Assembly (NCBI GenBank): GCA_030549495.1
Contig: JAUIRK010000150.1
Span: 248,001-312,000 of the forward strand
Origin: Nectonema munidae
Taxonomy: Eukaryota > Nematomorpha > Nectonematoida > Nectonematidae
Direction: 5' to 3'
Length of the DNA stretch: 64,000 bases
Below the pieces are notes generated by a model. It did no database searches, was not told the origin of the DNA, and saw only the letters and a program-made list of their open reading frames with translations. Of this stretch, positions 44,293-55,408 are shown piece by piece (the first letter of the stretch is position 1; each line of letters begins with the position of its first letter). Made by a program: the position numbers and the translations under genes.

Positions 44293-46235
44293 ATGTTCAA
44301 AATCGTTGGTGTATTCTTACTACTTTCTTCGGCAACCCATTATATTAAATCATTTTCAGGGCAAGGTAATACTTTTCAAATTCAATTTTTCAAAAGCATT
44401 ACAAAATAATGGTTGTTTTTTCCTAAATCCTAACGAATAGCTTCGATTTAGCCTTTACATGCTGACTTTTGCAATTGTATTAAGTCGATGTGATTGATTT
44501 TACGACAACATTTCTCTTAGATTTTCTTATACTTTTGGCTGCGTTAAGTTTTTCCTTTTCAAAAGTCTATTTTAAAATTAATGCTAAATCGTCTCTTTTT
44601 CAAAAAGGAACTTATTCTTATTTTTTCTAATTCTTAATCTTCGGGCAAAGATTGTCTCCGAACACAATTTTTCATCCTGAATGTCTTTCAATGATAGAAT
44701 TTTAAATTTGAAATATCAAAATCAAAATTTTAATTGCTTTCAGATTTTAAAGTAATATCTATGAATGTACAATCCTTACACGCTAAACCTATCTATCTAC
44801 TTGGAAGCATTTTCCATGAGTTTTCTAAAAAATTTGTCTTAACCATATACATGTTATCTACTTCATAATTCATCGTTATATTTCAGTGTTTTAAATTATT
44901 TTTGTGTTGAGTTGATTTAAGTTTTATTTTTGAAACCTTGTTATTTGTCTATTCTTTCAGGTATAGAAATTTATATGTACAATTTTTTTTCAAATTTTGT
45001 TATAATTACTAGTAAATATGGATTTAGCAGCTTAAAATTTTCTCAATCTTAGTTTCTTCCAAACTTAAAATATGTTAATCATTTTTGTGGTGATTGACAC
45101 AAGTCTTTATTTTTAAAATAAGTATCACTTTTTGATTGGAGTTCATAGCAAGCTTGTTTGAGCCCATGGTGGAATAAAAAAACTCTAGAGTTAATTAGAA
45201 AAAGCCATATTTTAGGTAGAGAATTAAAATATCTAGAAGCAAGAATACTAACTCATATCAAAATGAAGGTTTAGTAATGATAGCGGATCGCTCTACCATA
45301 AAATTTTTGTTTCACAGCATTCTCAATAAAAAAGCAAGTTATATGTCGATCGAGATGTTTACTTCCTAGTTATTATATATAGTACTTATTTAGTAGTGTG
45401 CTATTTTTACATTGTATTTTCATTTGAGTATATTTACTTATTATATATAGGCGAATGCAAGCTTCTTTCCCAAACTGAAGCTTACGTGCTATATCCTGAA
45501 GACCTTTATCAAAATTCATCAATAGAAGTGATATATAGTTGCAAAAAAAAAGAAAAAATCCATTTCCATATTTTTCCTGAAAATTTAAAAATAGAAATTG
45601 GACATTTTTTGGATAAAGACAAATCCGTGTACGCACTTAAAGTTATTTTTGGAAGAAATGAACTTTTCCTCTCCATACTTCCTTCAAAACACGATAACTT
45701 TACCAAAAGTGATATAAAAAATAAAGGAAATAAATTTATAATCGATTATTTTGGTAAGAAATTAAACTCTTTTAAAATGAAATTTTGTTTTTTTTATGAA
45801 CGCACAAATTCAACGTGTTATTTTTTAAATTAAATAGAAACACTTAGCATTCCAAAGAGTCCTAAACTACCGCTTGATTGCAAGGTTGGAGATGAAATTA
45901 TTGTATCGTTCAATTTTAGTGGAAAATTAAATTTTAAAATAAAGCAAGTCTTTTTGGAATTAAATGGTGAAATAAAGCAGGTCAAGAGGCATAAAATTCA
46001 TGCTATGGTAAACTTAAAAGGCGGTTTTTTCATTTTTTGGACTTTCAAACCCACTCAAACAAATAATACTGTCAAATTGTTATTTGGATATCTTGAAAGA
46101 ACAAATTATTTTGCGATTATAAATCTTCCCAATCCAACTTACATGGAAAATCATGGTCAATATAAGGAAACTCTCTTCTGTAAATTTAGCATATGTGGTT
46201 TTAACGAAATGATCACATTTTTACATTTATGGTGA
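44293..46235 (+). CDS. Orphan secreted protein, three exons with phase-1 introns
   Basis: Exon 1 (44293-44365) encodes a signal peptide MFKIVGVFLLLSSATHYIKS and ends GQ|G at donor GTAATA. Exon 2 (45451-45753) follows acceptor TTATATATAG and encodes ECKLLSQTEAYVLYPEDLYQ to FIIDYF, ending at a strong donor GTAAGA. Exon 3 (45838-46235) follows acceptor AAATTAAATAG and encodes ETLSIPKSPKLPLDCKVGDE to FNEMITFLHLW, stop. The predicted protein has 257 residues. Both introns are phase 1, the usual phase at extracellular domain borders, so exons 2 and 3 may each be one domain of about 100-130 residues. Both are beta-strand-like, and exon 2 has NxS/T sites (NSS). The unspliced frame from exon 2 meets a stop at 45831, which the second intron removes. 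I do not recognise the family. It is divergently placed from the orphan ORF at 42957-43376. Confidence 0.6.
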
Positions 46236-46293
46236 AAAAAGAGCATCCTTGAAGAAGTATTTGTCTTTTTGACATTGTTTACTTTGATTATAC

Positions 46294-46299
46294 GAATAA
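46294..46299 (+). promoter_or_regulatory. Polyadenylation signal of the secreted-protein gene
   Basis: AATAAA about 58 bp after the stop codon of exon 3, followed by a T-rich stretch. Confidence 0.45.
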
Positions 46300-47320
46300 A
46301 TTTATAATTTCTCTTATTTTATCAATGTTGTGTTCTGCAGAATAGTTTTGCTTATTTTTGAGAAGAAGCACATCGACCATATAATATCGGCAAAAGAGAA
46401 ATGTTCAGATTCTTAAAAATTGTTTCCGTAATTTCAAAATAGTCGTCTTTAGTAAGTTTGCTAATAAGGTGCAGCTAACAGAGAAAAATGAAAACAACTT
46501 TTTGTATAAATTTGCAGGTCCACTTAAATGATATAAGATAGAAAGAAAAAATCATTTTATTTTAGATTACAAAAAAAATCAATATTTTAATGATGATAAA
46601 TGGAGTATTTGTGCTTCATTTTATATTTCATACGCACAATAGGAATTTATATTACTCAGCATATTTTATTTTTCCATATATTTTAATTATTTTGCAATAA
46701 AAACTATGGATCATCAAAGTTATAAATATTATCTTAATAATGAAAGCTCAATAACTTTTCATTATTATAGCACTAAAAGAGAATATATTTTTGGAATATC
46801 AAAATAATAGAAACCTTTACTTTTTTCTTTCGGAATTTCTGAACATATTTCACAAGCAATAAATATTGAAGTTGATGATGAAAACAATGATTACAACTTT
46901 GATTTTTCATTATTAAATGAAGGTCGAAGATTTGATGTTTCTTTTTTAATGTCATAAAATATAGTTTTGTAGTAATATAAAACATTTTAAGAATATTTAA
47001 AAAAAAAAATTTTATTTCCATAAATAACTTGTTTGTATTACTTTATAAAAAATATCTATATTATAACAAATCAAAAATTTTGCTTGGCAAAGCTCTGGCG
47101 GCATTTTATATGTCTCTGTGTTGCGCCAAGATACTTATATTTAAATGTAAGGTTTTAAATTGGCAAATTTAATAAACTTCTCTTTATTGAAATTTCACAA
47201 AATTTGACATATGTTCATTTTCCATGTACAAAAATAATGTATTAAAATTTAAAGACATTTGAATGAATATTTCTTATAGCACCTGATGGGTAAAATCCCC
47301 ACTTTTGGTATATATGCGTC
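46300..47320. other. AT-rich non-coding stretch
   Basis: No gene or clear repeat seen. Confidence 0.4.
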
Positions 47321-47329
47321 TATATATAT

Positions 47330-47425
47330 CAGGGGTCTGGCAAGACCTCCGGGGAGACAAATTGCCAGCCTTATCAGAGGTCTGGGAAGACCTCCGGGGA
47401 GACTACTTGCCAGCCTTATTATATA
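47330..47425 (+). repeat. Two tandem GC-richer hairpin units
   Basis: Two near-identical units of about 45-50 bp: GGTCTGGCAAGACCTCCGGG with GAGACAAATTGCCAGCCTTA, then GGTCTGGGAAGACCTCCGGG with GAGACTACTTGCCAGCCTTA. Each starts with a small perfect hairpin (GGTCT-loop-AGACC) and contains CCGG. They stand out in composition from the AT-rich surround and lie just before the composite satellite element. Confidence 0.7.
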
Positions 47426-47466
47426 TTTAAATGTGTAAATCGTAAAATGCTAAAAAAATATACTTA

Positions 47467-48540
47467 AAATCTCCAACCCGTATATTACGATGATTCTTCT
47501 CCAACCTGTATTCTACGATGATTCATCTCCAAACTATATACTACAATGATTCATTTACAACCTGTATACTACGATGATTCATCTTCAACCTGTATACTAC
47601 GATGGTTTCTTTTCCATGTACTAATGACTAGAGAGACAATGTTCAATTTTATGTTCCCTTACTTTTAAAATTGAAAGATAAACCTAGTCTTCAATAATTA
47701 ATTTTTATCAAATTATGCACATACGAAACTAAAAGTAAGGGGAGCCAACAATATATTTAAAAAGAATAAATATTTTTTGATTTGAACATTTTTCGATTCT
47801 TTGATTATTCGACAAATATAATATTTAAAATCGTGCAAATTGCAAAGTATAGGTAATAACTTTTGTAACATCGTATGAGGTAGCAAAATATGAACACAAA
47901 GTTTGTTATTTTTTGATTTTTTAAAGAATATTTTTCGATTCTTTGATTACAGAATTTTATTTTGATTATTTGACAAATATAATATTTAAAATCGTGCAAA
48001 TTGCAAAGTATAGGTAATAACTTTTGTAACATCGTATGAGGTAGCAAAATATGAACAGAAAGTTTGATATTTTTGATTTTTTAAAGAATATTTTTCGATT
48101 CTTTGATTACAGAATTTTATTTTGATTATTTGACAAATATAATATTTAAAATCGTGCAAATTGCAAAGTATAGGTAATAACTTTTGTAACATCGTATGAG
48201 GTAGCAAAATATGAACAGAAAGTTTGATATTTTTTGATTTTTTAAAGAATATTTTTCGATTCTTTGATTACAGAATTTTATTTTGATTATTTGACAAATA
48301 TAATATTTAAAATCGTGCAAATTGCAAAGTATAGGTAATAACTTTTGTAACATCGTATGAGGTAGCAAAATATGAACAGAAAGTTTGATATTTTTGATTT
48401 TTTAAAGAATATTTTTCGATTCTTTGATTACAGAATTTTATTTTGATTATTGGACAAATATAATATTTAAAATCGTGCAAATTGCAAAGTATAGGTAATA
48501 ACTTTTGTAACATCGTATGAGGTAGCAAAATATGAACATA
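47467..48540. mobile_element. Composite minisatellite/satellite element, rearranged copy
   Basis: In order: five units of a 28-bp minisatellite (unit core TCTCCAACCTGTATACTACG) at 47467-47606; a flank TTTCCATGTACTAATGACTA; a 64-bp core with AAAGATAAACCTAGTCTTCA and TTATGCACATACGAAACTAA; and five tandem 160/161-bp units from about 47770. First and last minisatellite units have the same diagnostic changes as those of the large palindrome at 61.0-62.5 kb, and the core and 160-bp repeat also match it, so both are copies of one defined element. No ORF of known type; the repeated open frames here are repeat sequence only. Confidence 0.75.
47770..48540 (-). repeat. 160/161-bp satellite, five tandem units
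   Basis: The landmark GACAAATATAATATTTAAAA recurs at 47811, 47972, 48132, 48293 and 48453, that is with spacings 161, 160, 161, 160. The alternation comes from one base in a T run (GATATTTTTTG versus GATATTTTTG). Units are almost identical. Single units occur in the arms of the palindrome at 61.0-62.5 kb. Confidence 0.88.
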
Positions 48541-48676
48541 AAAATTTTCAAAAAATATTTTACATACATATTGAAAGCCACATTTCAAAAATTCTTCCTA
48601 AAAGTTCAAAAAATTTAACTTTGAAATTGCAGTTTTATTTCATAAAAACTATATGATTGGTTGAAATGTTTATGTA

Positions 48677-48679
<3 letters not shown>

Positions 48680-48731
<52 letters not shown>
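48680..48731 (+). repeat. (AAT)n microsatellite
   Basis: About 17 uninterrupted copies of the trinucleotide AAT/ATA. Confidence 0.9.
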
Positions 48732-48732
<1 letters not shown>

Positions 48733-49009
48733 CAATACTACTTTTTGGAAATTTTTACTTGTTTGATTTGAAGAAAGATTTCAACTGTTTTTCAATATTT
48801 CTTTTTCATGATATATATATCATTAGAAAGCTTATCGTTTGCTACATACTCTAGAATAATTTATTTTTGCAAAAGTTTTAAAAAATTTTAATAAATGGAC
48901 ATTACTTCGAAAAATTTTGTCTAAATTTTTGAAAAAATTACGGACCACCTTTTTGTTTAAGCATAATGTGTCTTTTTTAAAAAAAAATTAAATGAAAATG
49001 GTGTCATTG

Positions 49010-50460
49010 GAAAGGTATACTCTTTGTGGTTAACATAGGCTAGGTTATACAAATAAATATATTTTTATTTTTCCAAAATCTGCTTTTATGTGAGGTCAGC
49101 CAAGTTTTATCTAGTTTCAAAAAATACCAATAATAAATAACGTTCTTAATTTATATAATATTTTTTCAATATTTTATATTAACAAAGGTAAAATATGATT
49201 TTTCACATTTTAAAATTTCATAGTTAAAGAAAACTGTCGAAAATTAATATATATTTTTTACTTTTTATGGGTCAGTAGTATAGGTCAGTATAATGTTTTT
49301 CTAATAAATTTAAAATTATTTTTGAAGTGAAAAATGTTGATCGAATGTACAAGATTTGAAGCTATACTCTTTGTGGGTAAAATACGCTAGGTTTTACAAA
49401 TAAATATATTTTTATTTTTTCAAAATCCGCTTTTATGTGAGGTCAGTCAACTTTTATCTAGTTTCAAAAATACCAATAATTAACGTGATGTGTTTATATA
49501 TTATTTCTTCAAAATTTTATATTCACAAAGGTAGAATATGGGTTTTAACATTTTAAAATGTCATAGTTAAATAAAACTGTCGAAAATTAATATATATTTT
49601 TTACTTTTTATGGGTCAGTAGAGGTCAGTATAATATTTTTCTAATAAATTTTAAATTTTTTTTTCAAGTGAAAAATGTCGATTGAATGTACGAGTTTTGT
49701 TGGATAATCGTAGTCTACTTTTATTTAGTTTAGATACAACCTTTCTAATTTTTAACGAAGGGCATTCGTTATATTTATACCGACAGTGTGCGAAGAATAA
49801 ATCACATTATTGATTGATTTTAGAGCATAACTATGCGAAGAAAGATTAACACATGTTGCATTACGCGTTTGTGAGCGCAGTGAATTCTTATCTCGCATAC
49901 GCTTCACCACATCTTTAGCCCGCGTGTGTGGTTTATTTTATCGGGCTAGTGTACGCTTAGTTTATTTGTAGTGTTCCTAGCTTAAATCTTAGTCAAATAT
50001 TAAAACGCTTATAACTTTCACATTTCTCAACAAAATGCATCATGCGATATACCAAATTAAAGCATTTTTTATGGCCTTTCAGAATACATTACTTATATCA
50101 TAAGTACTTAAGAAATGACATTTTACTGTTTTTATTTTCCATGGGCTTCATACCATTAATTATCAGATAAGGGATGCATTTTAAACTAAAGCTCCTTTCA
50201 TTATGACAAATTTTTACCTATATTATGTGACAATTTCCAGCACAATTATAAAGCGACTCTACTCTCAGAATCTAAATTTATTTGTAGATTTTTATAAAAT
50301 AGTATTCGTTTTTCCATTTTTTTTATAAATTAACCCTGGTTTTTTTTATTGGTCCGTATAATCTTTTTCTAATAAATTTAAAATTATTTTTGAAGTGAAA
50401 AATGTAGAGCGAATGTACAAGTTTTGTTGGATAATCGTAGTCCACTATTTGGGTAGGTGT
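49010..50460. repeat. Dispersed AT-rich repeat block with 349-bp direct repeat
   Basis: A segment starting near 49013 (ATACTCTTTGTGG...GCTAGGTTATACAAATAAAT) recurs near 49362, period about 349 bp, with 85-90% similarity by eye. A third partial copy of its 3' end (TAATAAATTTAAAATTATTT, GTTGGATAATCGTAGTC) lies at 50352-50460. At 50167-50300 is a 120-bp sequence (GGGATGCATTTTAAACTAAA ... AAAGCGACTCTACTCTCAGA) found again at 60447 and 60686. No coding signal. It looks like an old, locally duplicated repeat family of this end of the window. Confidence 0.6.
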
Positions 50461-51554
50461 AAAATAAGCTGCAAAAGTAAAGCCTGATTTCGAATAAACG
50501 AAAAGAGATAACAGAGTGAAAATTTACTTACATATAAAACTCGAGTCTCTAATTCAGAAAAAAATCAAATCAAGTTATATATATTAAAAAAAACATTATA
50601 TTTTAGTGATAATAAGTCAAAATTTATGGATTTGTCTTCCATTTCTGTTACCTCAATGGTGGCAATAATGTCTATGCGAATTAATTTATGTAAAAAATAT
50701 ATATTTTCATTTTAAAAAATTAATTTTCAAAAATATTTAGTTAAATTTTTAATTTCTTTAATCTTTTTATTCTCTTTTGTTTTTAAAGATGATCTTTATT
50801 CAAAATATCAAATAAAAAATATATTTATTATATTATTTTTATATTATTATTATTGATTTGAGAATAGATAAAGCTCGTCAAAGATAAGCGTTAACGATAA
50901 ATGCTCACGTACAGCCACTAGATGCAAATTCAAACCTCAAAGTTTGAACACAAAAGTGGAACTGAGACTTCAATAGAAGAAAGAGGTCTTTTACACTGTG
51001 TACGCTTAGTTATGATGATCAAATACAAGAGTACATACAATTTCTAGTTTTAACTAACACCTTGTATGCAGAATTAAGTATATATTTATTTTGATATAAT
51101 TTAATTCACTTAATATACTGAGCACTTCTTTTGTCATCACTTTCTTAAATATGCTGAGCACTTCTTTTCATTTGGATCTTTCTAACTACAAATATACCGT
51201 GATTTTAATAAACAATTTATTGCAGATCTGATTGTGATATTTTTTGAAAATTACTATCCTGTCAAAAAATTTATTAAATCAAGAAATTTGGAAATTAAAA
51301 ACAATAATAAATTTTAAATGCATAATTTTTCAATAAATATAGTATTTATTTACTTAATACACCATTTTATGATGTATAATCTGTCAGTAAATTAATTTTC
51401 ACATGTAACCTAACTGACAAATTTACTTTCACCGGAGAAGCTATCTGAATAATTTCATATTTTCTAAAACACTTAATTTTACATAACTACACCAACATCA
51501 ATGAATTTTTAAGGGAGTTTACCCTTACCTTTAATGTTTATAATATTTTAATAT
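50461..51554. other. AT-rich non-coding stretch
   Basis: No gene. A short direct repeat (CTGAGCACTTCTTTT) occurs near 51117 and 51155. Confidence 0.4.
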
Positions 51555-52175
51555 CTACCAAAAAGTCGAGTCTTTGGAATCCAAAAAATCCTTTAAGTTA
51601 TCCGAAGTTCGAGTTAAACGAATGATCAGTATCATATATTTTCTTGAATGAATAGCAGTTCTGTGATACTTCCAGGTACAAATTTAAAGGAGCCAAACCT
51701 CAAAAAAAAATTGAATTCATTTTATTTTATAAAAAAATAACGAGAGTATATATACAAAATTACGATAATTTACGTTGAAAAGGGCATAAAATTTTGTGCC
51801 TACACGCTTAAAGATAATAATAAAATATGGTACAATAATTCAAAGCAAATCATAGGGCTGCAAATATCTCAGCGCTGAAAATGCCTTACAACGAAATGAA
51901 TGAAAGCATGTGTAATTCACACTTTTATTGATTTTTCATAAAAACTTTGTATTCAAAGCCTCAGAAATATATTGCAACATAATGAACTGCAATTCACAGA
52001 TAGCATTGAAATTTTTATCCCGAATAATTTAAGTTATAAATTGATATCAGAAAAAGCATGAATTACTTCGATTTAACCGAAAATTCCACCTATCTGATTT
52101 TGAGTTAAACGAAAATTTAGCATGTGTAGATATGACTGAGACAGGTACAGCGACTCGAGTTATCGAGAGCTTACT
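51555..52175. mobile_element. Possible Tigger/pogo-type element remnant
   Basis: Near the left edge: AAGTCGAGTCTTTGGAATCC, then AGTTATCCGAAGTTCGAGTT. Near the right edge: GCGACTCGAGTTATCGAGAG and GAGTTAAACGAAAATTTAGC. Repeated GAGTTATCGA / GTTAAACGAA blocks at both ends are typical of pogo/Tigger (Tc1-mariner group) termini. No transposase sequence inside; about 620 bp, strongly decayed. Confidence 0.35.
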
Positions 52176-53855
52176 ACTAGATGTTTATCTATAAACTATT
52201 ATGCTAGGATAAATTTAAAATGATATCTAAATATAAAAACTTTCATTTTATTAAATTGTCAATTTTTATAAATATTATAATATAGATACATTATAATAAA
52301 TTTTTTTCCTAAGAGAAATCCTCTTTTTACGAAATTAGAATAAATTTTGATAAAATTTCAAAAACCAGCCAGATAAATTAGTACTAAGAAAATTTTCCCA
52401 AAGTTATTAAAAATCAATGACTTTAAAATTTCCTAAATATCTGCCAACGTGAAAAATTATTTTTTTTAAGATTTTCTTGACAAAAATATTGCCACCTTTG
52501 AATATATACTTCGAAGAATATTTTTTTTATTTTCCCCATCATTTGTTGGAAAAAATATTCTTTTAAAGATTTTCATTTAAATTTGTGCAGGAAAATTAAT
52601 TTTTTTAACCTTTTACCTTTCGAAGTTATCATTTCTCGACTTAATAAAAAGAATCAAGTTTTTTATGTTGACTTTTTCACGAAAATGATTTCTGTTAAGG
52701 TACCAAATTTTAAAACTTTAACACAAAATTTGAGTTTCAGAAGAATTTTTGAAACTGGATTTCCAATTTTTCAAAAATAATAAGTCCACTTTTCCGTATA
52801 AAGCCATTACCAAATTTATGTAAAAATGAGTTTTGAACAATTTTTAATACACTTTCAAAAGAATTTTCCTTTTCAAACGATGCCTATCGTTAAGATAGTT
52901 TACTTCATTGATGTATAAAATGTTTTTAGAATACAAAAATAATTATTCTGTAAAATTTAGTTAATATCTGTTGCGGGTATTATTAAAAAACCTTACAATT
53001 AAAAATGCGAGCTGATCATTATTGCCTAAACTTAATTCAAGGGTTTTCAAATAAATTTTGTTAATCATGTTGTATATGATTGGATACTTTGGTCGACACT
53101 TTAAAATTTCTTCATAAGTGCAGAATCTTTCATTAGGGCGGGAGACACTGTACTATTTTTTGAACAGCTGGTTAAGTTTAACAATTTTTAAGATAAAATA
53201 CAAACTTTCTAATAAAGTTTTCTAATTAAAAACATGCTTCATCTTAAATAAAAATGGCTTTCCTAATAGATTTATTGAAAATAATGAAAATTTTAAAATA
53301 AAAACGAATAATAGTACACTAAATAATTGTGTAAGAGAAAACAAAAAATAAAAATTGAAGAGTTTTCAGAACTACGAAGACTTTTACAGAGTTCTTATTT
53401 GACTAAACACAATTCATCCTGATAAATAAAAATCTGAAAAAAAATTAAAGCGATTCATGAAATTGATGAAAAAATTAATCATAAGTTCCATACCTAAATA
53501 CTTTTTAACTTTCTACATTCATCGATTTCTTGTTACTTGCAATATTAAAAACTTTTATTATCTTACCGGAATAAACGAATACAGGAATATTGAATTAGAA
53601 AAAAATTTAAAAAGTGAAATCAGATAATTTTCTATATTTCTTATCATTTTTCACAAAATTTTGAATACACTGAAATAAGAAAGAGACATTATATAAAACT
53701 GTTTTTAGATAAAATACTTTCAGAATAATTATTGATCATTAATTTTGTTAAAAGTTAAGTAACGTAACAAATACCAATATGGTAAAAAAGTTGTTTTAAG
53801 AGTTGATTTTGAAATTACTTGAGCTTGATTTATTATAAAATCTTAAAAAATATTT
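52176..53855. other. AT-rich non-coding stretch
   Basis: No gene found. The open frame at 52583-52780 has no recognisable features. Confidence 0.4.
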
Positions 53856-55045
53856 AATATGAACTTATAATAAAGAATTAAGGAAAAAAGTTAAATTTCT
53901 TACAGATAAAGCAGAGATCAGCCTTGAAAAAAGTTTACAGAAAAGTAAAGATTGACCTTCAAAAAAAGTTGAATGAACTTATGAAAAAAAATAAATAAAA
54001 AATTTAAGTTCCTTACACAGAAAGCAAAAGTCAATCTTAAAATTTTTTTAACGTAATTATAGGGAAATATAAGCAAAAAGTAAAGTTTGTTACAGAGAGA
54101 GCAAAGATCAACCTTTAAAAATTGAACTTATAAAAAGAATTAAAGAAAAAATTTTAATTTCTTACAGATAAAGCAAAGATCCGCCTTGAAAAAGTTAAAT
54201 ATAATAGGGGATGATAAAAAAGTTTACAGAAAATTAAAGATTGACCTTCAAAAAAAGTTGAATGAACTTATGAAAAAAAATAAGTAAAACATTTAAGTTC
54301 CTTACACAGAAAGCAAATGTCAACCTTAAAAAATAAATTAAGTAAAAATATTAATCTTACAGAAAAAGCAAAGATTAGCCTTGAAAAAAGTTTAATATAA
54401 TAGGGGATGAACTTATAAAAAAGTTTACAGAAAAGCAAACATTGACCTTCCAAAAAAGTTGAATGAACTTATGAAAATAAATAAATAAAAAATTTAAGTT
54501 CCTAAAGCAAAAGTCAGCCTTAAAAAATTTTTAACGTAATTATAAGGAAATATAAGTAAAAAGTAAATTTTGTTACAGAGAGAGCAAAGATCAACCTTTA
54601 AAAATGTTTAATATGAACTTATAAAAAAGAATTAAAGAAAAATTTTAATTTCTTACAGATAAAGCAAAGATCCGCCTTAAAAAAGTTTAATATAATAGGG
54701 GATGATAAAAAAGTTTACAGAAAATTAAAGATTGACCTTCAAAAAAAGTTGAATGAACTTATGAAAAAAAATAAGTAAAAAATTTAAGTTCCTGACACAG
54801 AAAGCAAAGGTCAACCTTAAAAATTTTTAACGTATTTATAGGAAAAATCAGTAAAAAGTAAAGTTTGTTACAGCGAGAGCAAAGATCAACCTTAAAAATA
54901 TTTAATATGAACTTATAATAAAGAATTAAGGAAACAAGTTAAATTTCTTACAGATAAAGCAAAGATCCGCCTTGAAAAAGTTAAATATAATAGAGGATGA
55001 ACTTATAAAATAAATTAAGTAAAAATATTAAGGCCAACCTTCAAA
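53856..55045. repeat. Complex minisatellite array with higher-order structure
   Basis: Built from related 60-80-bp subunits of the pattern TTACAGATAAAGCAAAGATC ... CCTTGAAAAAGTTTAATAT ... GAACTTATAAAAAAGAATTA. Combinations repeat at longer range: the block TTTCTTACAGATAAAGCAAA with AGATCCGCCTT recurs near 54157, 54649 and 54946, and AAAAAAGTTGAATGAACTTA recurs near 53968, 54253, 54455 and 54743. Each subunit contains a CTTACAG acceptor-like motif, probably by chance. Similar sequence (GAACTTATAAAAACAATTAT, GTTTCTTACAGAAAAAACAA) resumes at 59310 on the far side of the Jockey-like LINE, so the LINE appears to lie in this array. Confidence 0.75.
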
Positions 55046-55384
55046 AAAAATATTATAATAAGAAGAAGAAGAAGAAAAGAATTAATTCGCAACAAAAATC
55101 AACATGATAGCACACAAAGTACATTATAGTAAAATAAAATATTGAAATTTGATATAAAAAATCTCTTTTTATATTTGAGAGCAGGAGCTTCTAAAAGCCA
55201 GAAAGCCGCTGGAAAGAAAACAACCCAAACATTACGTTAGTAAGTATGTATATCATAGCATTGATATAAAAATTACAATTTCAAAATTTCCAGAAAGGAT
55301 GATAAGACAAACAAATTACATAGATATATGTATTTATATAAATTAAATTGAGTATATATATGTAAGTATTATGCACATAAATGA
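55046..55384. other. Non-coding stretch with (AAG)n
   Basis: An AAG-rich run at about 55058-55077, then AT-rich sequence that may include the 3' UTR of the LINE. The exact 3' end of the LINE was not identified. Confidence 0.4.
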
Positions 55385-55408
55385 CGGATATACATTTATA
55401 ACGTATAT

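Noticed and set aside
47284-47330. A hammerhead ribozyme (CTGATGGG ...)
   Set aside because: The GAAA core and the stem II closing pairs are missing; no other CTGATGA site in the window has a matching core.
47805-48588. Several similar 73-93-residue proteins on the minus strand
   Set aside because: They are the same open stretch repeated with the 160-bp satellite period; there is no independent sign of coding.
53898-54970. Repeated splice acceptors (CTTACAG) marking small exons
   Set aside because: They recur with the minisatellite subunit and no reading frame is kept between them.
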